This document shows, piece after piece, positions 33,095-40,877 of a stretch of 55,991 nt of DNA (the stretch's first letter is position 1; each line of letters starts with the position of its first letter). Both the position numbers and the translations under genes were made by a program. Origin of the DNA: Mycobacterium sp. E3198 (lineage in GTDB: Bacteria > Actinomycetota > Actinomycetes > Mycobacteriales > Mycobacteriaceae). The notes under the pieces are model-generated. The model saw only the letters and a list, made by a program, of their open reading frames with translations, was not told where the DNA came from and did not search any database. The stretch covers positions 1-55,991 of the forward strand of contig NZ_LZIS01000230.1 in NCBI RefSeq assembly GCF_001667015.1, written 5' to 3'.

Positions 33095-33936
33095 GACGCC
33101 AGCACCTCACCCTGCCGCTTCGCCGCGAGCTCGCGCCGGGCCGCCCGCAGCCGCAGCGCGGCGGTGATCAGCGATCCGTTCACAAGCTGCGTGCAGGCGA
33201 CGGGCAGGATGATCGGGAACGCGGTGGCCAGCAACACGAACAGGCAGCGTTCGGTCTTGCCGAGCGGGCCGCCGTTGCGCCGCTGCGCGCCGGCGGCCGC
33301 CGCGGCCAGCGACGCGAAGGTGGGCAGCGTCGCGGCCAGGGCCGCCACCAGCACCATGACCACCGGCCAGGACAAGAAATGCAGCCCCGGGCCGCGCTGT
33401 CGCGCCGCCCAGACCGTCAGTCCGGCAAAGGTCAGCAGATCTGAGGCGCGATCGCCGATTTCGTTGACGACGAATCCCCAGGGCCGGCTCACGCCACGAG
33501 CGCGGGCGACCGCGCCGTCCAGATTGGCTCCGGCCAGTCGCAGGGCGAGAAACAGGGCCGCCAGCGGCCACCATCCCAGCGCGACGGTGACGCCTGCCGC
33601 GCCCGCCGCCACGACCCCGGCCGCGGTGAACACATCCGGTGAGATACGCCGGGCGACGGCGACATTCACGATCGGCGTCAACCGGCGGGTGTACCACGGC
33701 TTCAACGCGTAGAGGCCCTGCCACTTCCGGGGAGCGCGTCCGACGGAAGCCGTCGGCGGGACGACCGCGCCGCCGAGGCCCTGGACCCGGGGAAGGGAGG
33801 TCGTGTCCGTCGTGGCGAGCGCGCGCGACCCCGTCGTGTAGCAGCCGCGGTGGGCGATGCGGGGCTCGCTCACCGGGGTCAGGGCTCCGATGCTCCGCAT
33901 GCGCAGCGTCGGCGCGTTGTCGAGGTCGGTGCTCAC
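33091..33936 (-). CDS. CDP-alcohol phosphatidyltransferase-like protein with substituted motif aspartates
   Basis: The 281-residue protein has a cytoplasmic N-terminus of about 80 residues and about six membrane helices. The family motif D-x2-D-G-x2-A-R-x8-G-x3-D-x3-D is recognisable with exact spacing (LDGAVARARGVSRPWG, then NEIGD), but the first Asp is Ala and the third is Asn. In known enzymes the first three aspartates bind the two metal ions and the fourth is catalytic, so this protein may be inactive, metal-altered or have a changed reaction. The codons were checked: GCC AAT CTG GAC GGC and GTC AAC GAA ATC GGC GAT. It overlaps plsC by ATGA. Confidence 0.8.
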   Translation of the reverse strand: MSTDLDNAPTLRMRSIGALTPVSEPRIAHRGCYTTGSRALATTDTTSLPRVQGLGGAVVPPTASVGRAPRKWQGLYALKPWYTRRLTPIVNVAVARRISPDVFTAAGVVAAGAAGVTVALGWWPLAALFLALRLAGANLDGAVARARGVSRPWGFVVNEIGDRASDLLTFAGLTVWAARQRGPGLHFLSWPVVMVLVAALAATLPTFASLAAAAAGAQRRNGGPLGKTERCLFVLLATAFPIILPVACTQLVNGSLITAALRLRAARRELAAKRQGEVLAS

Positions 33937-34238
33937 GGGGTTTCCTCTCGGTGGGTGGTCTGTCGTTGTGTGCTAGTCGACCCCGCCCGCTCGGCTACCG
34001 GTCCCAACATCTCCGACCGCCGCCGCCCGGTGGGCCGCCTGCGTAGGTAAGAGCCACCGCACCCCCGCGGTCGGACACTTTCTTGCGCAGCGCATACGTA
34101 ACTCCCCGCCGCTTGCCGGTTCGTAGCGAAGTTCTTGCGGAATTCTTGCGGCGGCCCGCGGAGAGAAAAGCCGAGATTTCAGCTACCGTTCAATCGGGCC
34201 GTTCTTGACTCGAAGCCGATTTAGCAGCATCGGAGGCC
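33937..34238. other. 302-bp intergenic region between divergent genes
   Basis: No credible coding frame. It holds the promoters of the CDP-alcohol phosphotransferase-like gene (minus) and of the first DUF732 gene (plus), plus the 11-bp-period direct repeat at 34130-34151 and a third possible half-site (TTCTTGCG) near 34080. Confidence 0.6.
34130..34151 (+). promoter_or_regulatory. 11-bp-period direct repeat (GTTCTTGCGGAATTCTTGCGG)
   Basis: Two exact TTCTTGCGG units start 11 bp apart, about 90 bp upstream of the first DUF732 gene. The sequence is nearly the same as at 23721-23741. An OmpR/PhoB-family response regulator is the likely binder; identity unknown. Confidence 0.45.
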
Positions 34239-34604
34239 ATGACTATCGGTCGCACTCAGTGGTCGGCGGCGTGCGCCGGCCTGCTGTCGGCCGCCGCCAT
34301 GCTCTGCGCGGCGCCGGCTACCGCGGAGCCGATCGACGACGCGTTCGTCGCGGCCCTGGCAAAGAACGGGATCCCCCTGTCCGACCGCGGTACCGCGGTT
34401 TCGCTGGGCCACACGGTGTGCGCCGGGTTCGACAAGGGCGAACCCTCCACCCATGTGGCGCTGGGGATCGCGCGGGAGACACCCCTCTCGGTCAAACAAG
34501 CCGGCTATTTCGTCGGCCTCTCGGTGGCCGCCTACTGCCCGCAATACCGCGGCAACACCGACAACTCGTTCAACTGGGCGGTGCCGTTCCCCCCGATGAT
34601 GTGA
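34239..34604 (+). CDS. Secreted DUF732 protein 1
   Basis: The 121-residue protein has a Sec signal peptide (hydrophobic AGLLSAAAMLCAAPATA, cleavage near residue 29) and a mature DUF732 domain with D-D-A-F-V-A-A-L, the cysteine pair (HTVCAGFD and AAYCPQY) expected to form a disulfide, and KQAGYFVGLSVAAYCPQY at the end. DUF732 proteins are small mycobacterial exported proteins of unknown role. ATG 34239 is preceded by CGGAGG. A paralogue follows 78 bp downstream. Confidence 0.88.
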   Translation: MTIGRTQWSAACAGLLSAAAMLCAAPATAEPIDDAFVAALAKNGIPLSDRGTAVSLGHTVCAGFDKGEPSTHVALGIARETPLSVKQAGYFVGLSVAAYCPQYRGNTDNSFNWAVPFPPMM

Positions 34605-34682
34605 TGCCGGGCAACGCTTTCGCCCGTGGCGCGGCGGGGTTATTTTTTTAATCGACGCACATCGCCCGCCTGAAGGGGAACC

Positions 34683-35021
34683 ATGACCCACTCGAGGGTT
34701 GGTAGCGGGATGTGGGCGGCAGTCGTTGCCGTCCTGCTGTCGGCCTGCGCCTTGCTCGCCGCGGCGCCGGCGGCGGCGGACCAGGTCGATGACGCCTTCA
34801 TCGCCGCGCTGGTCAACCAGGGACTCCCGGTTCCCGACAGCGGCGCCGCGGTCCGGGAGGGCCGCACGATGTGTGCCCTACTCGATCAAGGCACCACGCG
34901 ACCCCTGCTGGTGATGCGGCTGATGCGCGACACCAACCTCACGGCCAGGCAAGCCGGCTTTTTCCTGGGCATTTCGGCGTCGGCCTACTGCCCGCAATAC
35001 CGGACGACGGTGTCCGGGTAG
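34683..35021 (+). CDS. Secreted DUF732 protein 2
   Basis: The 112-residue protein is a tandem paralogue of the previous gene: signal peptide ending near AAPAAAD, D-D-A-F-I-A-A-L, RTMCALLDQG and ARQAGFFLGISASAYCPQY, with the same two mature cysteines. A GAAGGGGAA precedes ATG 34683. It ends 3 bp before the convergent Fe-S gene. The two genes probably arose by duplication; their mature parts have clearly diverged in the middle loop. Confidence 0.87.
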   Translation: MTHSRVGSGMWAAVVAVLLSACALLAAAPAAADQVDDAFIAALVNQGLPVPDSGAAVREGRTMCALLDQGTTRPLLVMRLMRDTNLTARQAGFFLGISASAYCPQYRTTVSG

Positions 35022-35024
35022 GTT

Positions 35025-36056
35025 CTAGCGCCCCCGGATTCCGCTGTCGACGACCCGCACCGGCTTGTGCGGATAGCGGCGTTCGGCGTGCGCCTTCGCC
35101 CGCGAGTCGGGCAGCACGTACAACGTTTCCTTCTTGTCCTGCAACGGTTTCAACACCAGGTCCATGAACGCCTTACGGTTCTCGAGGTACGGCTCGATCA
35201 CGTCCTCCCCCGCCGGGCACACCGCCAGGCAGTAGGCCGCCTTGTAATTGGGCTTGAACGACAGGCTCTGCCACATCGAGGCGTTCTCCGAATCGCTTAC
35301 CCGCGCACGGAACTCGGCCGCGTCCGCGCTGTCGGCGATGGTCTGCACCCAGTCGGTGAAGCCCCCCATGAACTCTCGATAGTTGTGCACCGAGCAGGAG
35401 ACGAAGTCGAAATCGCCATCCTTGCCGATCGCCCCGACCGGACAGGCCGCCACGCACAATTTGCACTCCAGGCACGGGCTGTAGTCGAGCGGCCGGCCGT
35501 AGCTGCTGATCGGTGCGTCCACCAAGATGGTGCCGAGCAGGATGAAGTTGCCGAACTTGGGGTGAATCACGTTGCGGTGGATGCCCATAACGCCCAGGCC
35601 GGCGACCACGGCGACAGGTTTGTGCGCCACCACCCAGATCCGGCCGGGGAAGTTGTCCATCTCCATCGGGAAAGTCGCCGACGGGTTCAGCGCCCGATAA
35701 CCGGCATCCTGCAGTCGACGCACGATGCGGTGGGCCGCTTCGTTGAGCACCTCACCGCTGCGGTGAAACTCCTGATTCGCCACGCTGCGCGCCGTCGAGC
35801 GCACGTTGTCCCGGTTCATCCTCACGACGAGCGAGATGTAGCTCTTGGTTCCCGGCAGCGCGACCTCCACGTGCTCGGCCTCGGAGGCCAGGTCGGGGTT
35901 GTCGATGCCGGCGAACGCGACGTCGTCGACGCCGGCGGCCAGGCAGATCTCGCGCAGCCAGTCGGCGTCCAGCGCGCCGGGCCGTCGCGTCGTGCGCGAG
36001 CGCACGCGCCGCACGGTGGGGTGCTCGGCCAGCCGGCCGGGAAGCTTTTCCGCCAT
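35025..36056 (-). CDS. 4Fe-4S protein related to epoxyqueuosine/reductive-dehalogenase-type reductases
   Basis: The 343-residue protein has a cobalamin-reductase-like N-terminal region (LREICLAAGVDDVAFAGI, VVAGLGVMGIHRNVIHPKFG) and a ferredoxin module. One complete cluster motif is present: S-P-C-L-E-C-K-L-C-V-A-A-C-P. Ligands for a second cluster are incomplete: Cys in VSCS and C-x3-C-P in YCLAVCPAG, without the further Cys of a standard CxxCxxxCP. QueG-type enzymes have two full clusters, so this protein may use one cluster or an unusual second one. ATG 36056 is chosen; a -10-like TACTAT lies 7 bases upstream. Reaction unknown. Confidence 0.7.
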   Translation of the reverse strand: MAEKLPGRLAEHPTVRRVRSRTTRRPGALDADWLREICLAAGVDDVAFAGIDNPDLASEAEHVEVALPGTKSYISLVVRMNRDNVRSTARSVANQEFHRSGEVLNEAAHRIVRRLQDAGYRALNPSATFPMEMDNFPGRIWVVAHKPVAVVAGLGVMGIHRNVIHPKFGNFILLGTILVDAPISSYGRPLDYSPCLECKLCVAACPVGAIGKDGDFDFVSCSVHNYREFMGGFTDWVQTIADSADAAEFRARVSDSENASMWQSLSFKPNYKAAYCLAVCPAGEDVIEPYLENRKAFMDLVLKPLQDKKETLYVLPDSRAKAHAERRYPHKPVRVVDSGIRGR

Positions 36057-36157
36057 GCTGGGTATAGTACACAATACTTAGTAAAAGGGGTCGCACGGTG
36101 GCCTCGCGTGGGTGAACGACGTTTGACTTCGGTGTGAACGCATGCGAGCCTTACGCC

Positions 36158-36397
36158 GTGATCGAGTTGAATGAACAGCAGATCATCGACGGGGTGGCCG
36201 ATCGATTGACCAGGAAATATCCGTCCGTTTCGGGGGAAACCGTGACCGCGGTCGTGCGCGACGTTCATGCTCGCTTCGATGGCCGGCCGGTGCGGGAGTA
36301 CGTTCCGCTTCTCGTGGAGCGGTTCGCCGGGCAGGAAGTCGGGTCGCTGGCCCCGACGGGCACGCGAACCACGCTCGAACAAGCCGTCGCCGTTTGA
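36158..36397 (+). CDS. Small three-helix-bundle dimerisation-type protein
   Basis: The 79-residue product is helical and resembles the short actinobacterial three-helix bundle dimerisation proteins: QQIIDGVADRLTRKYPSVS, VVRDVHARFDGRPVREYVP, LLVERFA. These are cytoplasmic, often near stress genes, and have no firm function. GTG 36158 begins the conserved part; an upstream GTG at 36134 would add eight residues including a cysteine. It converges with the MMPL gene with an 18-bp gap. Confidence 0.6.
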   Translation: MIELNEQQIIDGVADRLTRKYPSVSGETVTAVVRDVHARFDGRPVREYVPLLVERFAGQEVGSLAPTGTRTTLEQAVAV

Positions 36398-36415
36398 TCA
36401 CCGGCCGCGCTGCGG

Positions 36416-38704
36416 CTAACTCCGGACGCCGAACAGCACGCGGCGACTCAGCATCCGCCAATCGGGTTGGGCAGCGTCGCGGTTCCGGCTGGCGGTTTCT
36501 CGGATCCCGAACCGGGCAAAGAACCGGGCCAGCCAATCGGGCGCCCACCAGTTGACCCGGCCGAGCACGTGCATCACCGCCGGCACCAGCAGCATTCGCA
36601 CCAGCGTCGCGTCGACCAGCACCGCCACCGTGAGCCCGAACCCGAACAGCCGCATGAGCGACACCTGGGCGGCCATCAGCGCGACGAACGAGATGGCCAT
36701 GATCAGCGCCGCGGCCGTGATCACCCGCCCGGTGTGGGCCACGCCGAGCGCGATGCTCTTGTCGTTCGCCCCCCAGCCCCGGTGCGAGGCCAGCCAGTAC
36801 TCCCGGATCCGCGCGATGAGGAACACCTCGTAGTCCATCGAAAGCCCAAATGTGATGCAGAACAACAACACTGGCAGGTCTACCCCGATGGTGCCGGTCG
36901 CGGCCGTGCCCAGCCCGCCCAGGTGCCCCTGCTGAAACACCCACACCACCGCGCCGAACGCCGCGGCCAGCGACAGGGTGTTCGTCACCAGCGCCTCGAA
37001 GGGCAACACCGCGCTCCCGGTCAGCAAGAACACCAGTACTCCGGTGATGACCGCGATGATCGCGAGCACCAGCGGCAGGCGCGTGGTGATCGCGTGCACG
37101 GTGTCGCGATCGCTTTGTGCCGCGCCGGTGAACTGCACCGGCCTGGCGGCCGGGGTGGCGACGGCGTGCAGCCGGTCGAGCTGACTGGCCGACGCGGCCG
37201 AATACAGCGGTGCGACAGTGCGCACCGTCAGGAAGGCGCTGCCGTCCTTGAGGTCGGTGGGCCCGGCGGGCGGGCCGGCCGGCCTGCCGCCGACGAACGT
37301 GCCGCCCGGCGACGACACCGATGACACGTCGGGCACCCGAGACAGCGTGGCGGCGTAGGCATCGAGATCCGGCGCGCTGAGGCCGGTCGCGTTGGGCAGC
37401 ACCACGGTGACGTCGGGGACGCCGCTGCCCGGGAAGTCGGTGCGCAGCTGGTCGCCGACCTGGCGCGCCGAGGCCGAGGTGGGCAGCACCCGGTCGTCGG
37501 CGACACCCCACCGCACATCGCGGAAGGGCGACCCGAGCAACAACAGCAACGCGACGATCGCGATGACGATCGGCGGCCCATGGCGCGTAACGGATCTCGT
37601 CCAGCGATACCAGAACCACCGTTCGTAGGGCGCCGGCCGGGGTTCCGGCCGGCGCAGGATTCGCCGCAGCAGGCGGTGCGCGTCCAGCGAATCGAGCCGG
37701 TCGCCCAGCAGCGCGATCGCCGCCGGCGTAACGACGACCGCCGCGGCCACCGCGAACGCGATCACCGCGACGCCCGCGTAGGCAAACGATTTCAGGAAGT
37801 ACTGCGGGAACAGCACCATCGTGGCCATCGACAACGCCACCGTCGTCGCCGAGAACAGCACCGTGCGGCCGGCCGTGGCCATCGCGCGGATCAGCGCCGC
37901 GTCGCGAGTCCGGCCCTCCGCCAACTCATCCCGGTAGCGGCTGAGGATCAGCAGCGTGTAGTCGATGGCCAGTGCCGCGCCCATCGCGACCGTCAGGTTG
38001 AGTGCGAAGATCGACACGTTGGCGAACAACGAGACCGCCCGCAGCGACGCCATGGCACCGAGAATCGCGAATCCGCCCACCACCACCGGCAGCGCCGCCG
38101 CGAACAAGCCGCCGAAAATCCAGACCAGCACCAGAAAACTCAGCGGCAGCGCCAACGACTCCATCACCAGGAGGTCTTTGCGAGTTTGGTCGTCCACCTG
38201 CCAGAAGACGGTGGCGTCGCCCCCGGCGCGCACCGTGACGCCGTCGCGGTCGTAAACGAGTTCGCGGGCCAGGCGCTCGGCGGCCTTCTGGGCGTTGGCC
38301 TCGCCGCCGGTGATCGCGGCGACGACGAGCCCCGTCCTGCCGTCCTTACTGATGAACGCGGGCGCCGCCGCCGCGGGCACGGTCCACGCGGATTGCACCT
38401 CCCCGACATTCGGCGAATTCTGTAGCCGCGCAGCAAGATCGGTTCCTACCGCCCTCGCCTTGGCGCCTTCCGCACCGCCGTCGGAGGTGACGGTGATCAG
38501 CATGACCATGTCCCCCTGGCCGAACTTCTGGGAGAGCAACGCCGACGCCCGCGACGACTCGGAGCCGGGATCGAACCAGCCGCCGGGCAACAGCGTCTTG
38601 CTGACCGGGATGCCGAAGATCGCGGTGCCGATCATGACCAGGATCGCCAGGGCGATGACGCGGCGTGGCGCGGCAAGGGCGAGACGAGCGGATGCGTACA
38701 GCAC
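36416..38704 (-). CDS. MMPL-family (RND) lipid transporter
   Basis: The 762-residue protein has the RND layout of 12 membrane helices with two extracytoplasmic loops (about 40-180 and 395-540). The proton-relay Asp-Tyr pairs are visible: A-I-D-Y-T-L-L-I in helix 4 and S-M-D-Y-E-V-F-L-I in helix 10. The N-terminus (LALAAPRRVIALAILVMIG) and SESSRASALLSQKFGQGD are typical of mycobacterial MmpL11/MmpL13-like proteins, which move lipids to the outer envelope. There is no adjacent mmpS. GTG 38704 is the first start. Which MmpL type cannot be fixed by eye, so no symbol is given. Confidence 0.9.
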   Translation of the reverse strand: MLYASARLALAAPRRVIALAILVMIGTAIFGIPVSKTLLPGGWFDPGSESSRASALLSQKFGQGDMVMLITVTSDGGAEGAKARAVGTDLAARLQNSPNVGEVQSAWTVPAAAAPAFISKDGRTGLVVAAITGGEANAQKAAERLARELVYDRDGVTVRAGGDATVFWQVDDQTRKDLLVMESLALPLSFLVLVWIFGGLFAAALPVVVGGFAILGAMASLRAVSLFANVSIFALNLTVAMGAALAIDYTLLILSRYRDELAEGRTRDAALIRAMATAGRTVLFSATTVALSMATMVLFPQYFLKSFAYAGVAVIAFAVAAAVVVTPAAIALLGDRLDSLDAHRLLRRILRRPEPRPAPYERWFWYRWTRSVTRHGPPIVIAIVALLLLLGSPFRDVRWGVADDRVLPTSASARQVGDQLRTDFPGSGVPDVTVVLPNATGLSAPDLDAYAATLSRVPDVSSVSSPGGTFVGGRPAGPPAGPTDLKDGSAFLTVRTVAPLYSAASASQLDRLHAVATPAARPVQFTGAAQSDRDTVHAITTRLPLVLAIIAVITGVLVFLLTGSAVLPFEALVTNTLSLAAAFGAVVWVFQQGHLGGLGTAATGTIGVDLPVLLFCITFGLSMDYEVFLIARIREYWLASHRGWGANDKSIALGVAHTGRVITAAALIMAISFVALMAAQVSLMRLFGFGLTVAVLVDATLVRMLLVPAVMHVLGRVNWWAPDWLARFFARFGIRETASRNRDAAQPDWRMLSRRVLFGVRS

Positions 38705-38775
38705 GCTAGCGGGGTGTCATTTCGTGTTCGATGAGTTCACCGTAGATGGGCCGGTCCCAAGTCGCCCAGGCGGTC

Positions 38776-39393
38776 TCAGCCCTTCCTGACGATGTTGTCG
38801 GTGCCCCCAACCGAGATCTGTGGCGCCCCGCTGTGATAGGTCACCTGGTTCGCGGAGCCGTCGGTGTCGATGGCGTCCGCGTTGTCGGCAACCACCTTGT
38901 TGCCCGAGCCCTTCACAATCAGATGGGCGCAGTGGCCGGCCACGTAGGCCGAGTTACCGTTGCCGCCGATCGTCAGTTCGGCCCGATCACAGAACACCGT
39001 GAAGGTGGCGCTGCTGGGCTCCTGGGTGAGGTTCCCGCCCGGAGCCACGGTCAGCGCGCCCGACAGGTCCGCGGTGGGTTCGGCGCCCGGCAAGGTGGTT
39101 GCCGGCGGCGCGTGCTTCTCGACCCGGTACGGGTGGAAGACCAGGATGGCCACCAGCAAGATGCCCGGCACCAAGAGGATCCCCCACATGCTGCTCAACC
39201 GGCGCCGCCGGTTCATCTGACGGCGCAGCAGTTCGTAGTTGGGCGGGTTCACGCTCGACGGCGGTGGCACCCACGCGTCCGGCACGGGCCCGACCTCCCC
39301 GGCCGCCGGGACGTTCTCCCGGGGGCCGCCTTTCGCGTCGGCGAGGCGGCGTTCCAACTCCCTGATGCGCTTTTCGGGATCGTCGGAGTCCAT
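38776..39393 (-). CDS. Membrane-anchored DUF3060 protein
   Basis: The 205-residue protein has a charged N-terminal helix (EKRIRELERRLADA, possibly a coiled coil), a linker, a membrane helix (about 68-88) and an extracellular DUF3060 domain (about 120-205) built from short Gly/Asn-rich turns such as ELTIGGNGNSAYVAGHCAHL and LIVKGSGNKVVADNADAI, which suggest a small beta-helix. Two cysteines (FCDRAEL, GHCAHL) could form a disulfide. Role unknown. Confidence 0.82.
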   Translation of the reverse strand: MDSDDPEKRIRELERRLADAKGGPRENVPAAGEVGPVPDAWVPPPSSVNPPNYELLRRQMNRRRRLSSMWGILLVPGILLVAILVFHPYRVEKHAPPATTLPGAEPTADLSGALTVAPGGNLTQEPSSATFTVFCDRAELTIGGNGNSAYVAGHCAHLIVKGSGNKVVADNADAIDTDGSANQVTYHSGAPQISVGGTDNIVRKG

Positions 39394-39433
39394 GACGGGA
39401 ATGCTCCCACACGTTGCGGTGGATGACGTGCGC

Positions 39434-39724
39434 TTAGGTGCGCCGACTGAACCCCGACCGCGACCTGTGTGCGGCGCCCATTTCGTCGCTCGCCACGGCC
39501 AGATACGGGGCCAAACCGAAATTCTCGACGAGCGTGCGCCAATCCGCGCCCGGCCGGGCCGATTCGTCGTTGGCGCTCATCCGGAAAGGATCCCACTCGC
39601 GCCGCTTCGGCGCCGACGATTTCCCGACGACTCGATGTAGTAGCCGACCAGAAATGAAAAAGATTGCCACAGCGGTCCCCCACGCCACTAAGCTGCTGGT
39701 CGTGGGCAAAGGTGTGTTAGCCAT
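39434..39724 (-). CDS. 96-residue single-pass membrane protein, unknown function
   Basis: The protein has one membrane helix near the N-terminus (about 9-28, LVAWGTAVAIFFISGRLL), a basic stretch, and a soluble tail (EWDPFRMSANDESARPGADW, LAPYLAVASDEMG). The tail has normal protein composition rather than shadow-frame composition, which supports the gene. ATG 39724 is preferred over the longer frame to 39781. Its first codons overlap those of the divergent secreted-protein gene by about 11 bp. Confidence 0.5.
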   Translation of the reverse strand: MANTPLPTTSSLVAWGTAVAIFFISGRLLHRVVGKSSAPKRREWDPFRMSANDESARPGADWRTLVENFGLAPYLAVASDEMGAAHRSRSGFSRRT

Positions 39725-40430
39725 CGGCAGGAGCCGCTGGCTGGCGTTGGCGGCCTCCCTCGTGGTCTCGGCCGCGATCATCTACGCCCAGGGCGCCAAG
39801 CCGCTGCACGCCGAAAGCGCCAAACCTCCCTGCTGCGTTGACAATCCGGCCGCGGGCCCGACACCGCCGGCGCCCGCCCCGCCGTCCATGGTGGCCGCAC
39901 CGCCGCCGGCGGCCGCCGGCCCGCCGCCGCAGATCGCCACTCCCGCGGAGGTGGAGAAACTGGCGGCGGGTGCCCCCGCGGCGGCCCAGCAGTTCCTGTT
40001 CCCGTTGTCACCCGGCATCGCGCCCGAGCAGCGGTTGCAGGTCAAGACCATTTGGGCGGCCCGCGCCATCAGCGTGCTGTTCCCGGAGATCACGACCATC
40101 GGCGGGTACCGGGAAGATCCCCTGCCGTGGCACCCCAACGGCTTGGCGATCGACGTGATGATCCCCAACCATTCCTCCCCCGAGGGCATCCAGCTGGGCA
40201 ACGAAATCGCCGGGTACGCGCTGGCCAATGCGAAGCGGTGGGGAATCAACCACGTGATCTGGCGGCAGAAAATTTACCCGGGCGTCGGCGCCCCGAGCTG
40301 GATGTCAAACCTGGGCAACGAAACGCTGAACCACTACGACCACGTCCACATCGCCACCAACGGCGGCGGATACCCGACGGGGCACGAAACCTATTACATC
40401 GGGTCGATGACCCCGGCGCCGTCGCAGTGA
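39714..40430 (+). CDS. Secreted protein with ARB_07466-like (metallo-carboxypeptidase-like fold) domain
   Basis: The 238-residue protein has an N-terminal signal or anchor helix (SRWLALAASLVVSAAIIYA), a Pro/Ala-rich linker with a CC pair (PPCCVD), and a C-terminal domain (about 115-238) with W-H-P-N-G-L-A-I-D-V-M-I-P and N-H-Y-D-H-V-H-I-A. These His/Asp positions match the Zn-peptidase-like ARB_07466 family. Enzymatic activity is not established. GTG 39714 has an AAAGG just upstream; ATG 39654 gives a longer form but no ribosome site and deeper overlap with the divergent gene. Confidence 0.75.
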   Translation: MLAIGRSRWLALAASLVVSAAIIYAQGAKPLHAESAKPPCCVDNPAAGPTPPAPAPPSMVAAPPPAAAGPPPQIATPAEVEKLAAGAPAAAQQFLFPLSPGIAPEQRLQVKTIWAARAISVLFPEITTIGGYREDPLPWHPNGLAIDVMIPNHSSPEGIQLGNEIAGYALANAKRWGINHVIWRQKIYPGVGAPSWMSNLGNETLNHYDHVHIATNGGGYPTGHETYYIGSMTPAPSQ

Positions 40431-40550
40431 TGGCTTGACGGATCAAACACCCAATCCCGTTTGGCGCCAAGGATCCTCCAAGGCCGCTCGCCCAAACTGC
40501 ACCTGACGCGCCGCGTGGCGCGGCGAACGTCGATTTCGAAGCGAGGCGAC

Positions 40551-40877
40551 ATGGCACAGGCAACAGACCCGCGGGGCGTGCAGTGGTCGGTGCGCAGGCG
40601 CCGGTGGTACTCCCTGGCCGGCTGGGAAATGACCGATCCCGGGGACCTGGGCCTCGGCATCGTGGTGACGATCGCCGCCCTCGTCGGGGTGTGGTGGCCG
40701 TTCTGGTTTGTGGCACACTGGCTCGGTTTGCGGTGGCGGATCGTCATCAAGCGCGACGGCGACGAGGTGGACGAAGAGTGGGTTCGCGGCTGGCGCCGGT
40801 CACAGCGGCGCATCACCGAAATCCTGGAATCGGTGGCGGCGGGGACGCTTCCGCAATCCCCTACCGCGCCGGCCTAG
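40551..40877 (+). CDS. Small membrane protein with a charged C-terminus
   Basis: The 108-residue product has a basic, Trp-rich N-terminus (VQWSVRRRRWYSLAGWEM), one long membrane segment (about 38-62) and a charged tail (IKRDGDEVDEEWVRGWRRSQ). ATG 40551 follows GCGAGGCG. It ends in a CTAG shared with the stop of the PE gene (4-bp convergent overlap). Function unknown. Confidence 0.65.
   Translation: MAQATDPRGVQWSVRRRRWYSLAGWEMTDPGDLGLGIVVTIAALVGVWWPFWFVAHWLGLRWRIVIKRDGDEVDEEWVRGWRRSQRRITEILESVAAGTLPQSPTAPA

Noticed and set aside
35025..36056. Calling the Fe-S protein a reductive dehalogenase
   Set aside because: No Tat signal, no membrane-anchor partner gene and an incomplete second cluster motif; only a distant relation is supported.
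36054..36076. TetR-like operator (AGTA-N5-TACT) before the Fe-S gene
   Set aside because: Arms are only 4 bp and do not extend; the TACTAT part is better explained as a -10 box.
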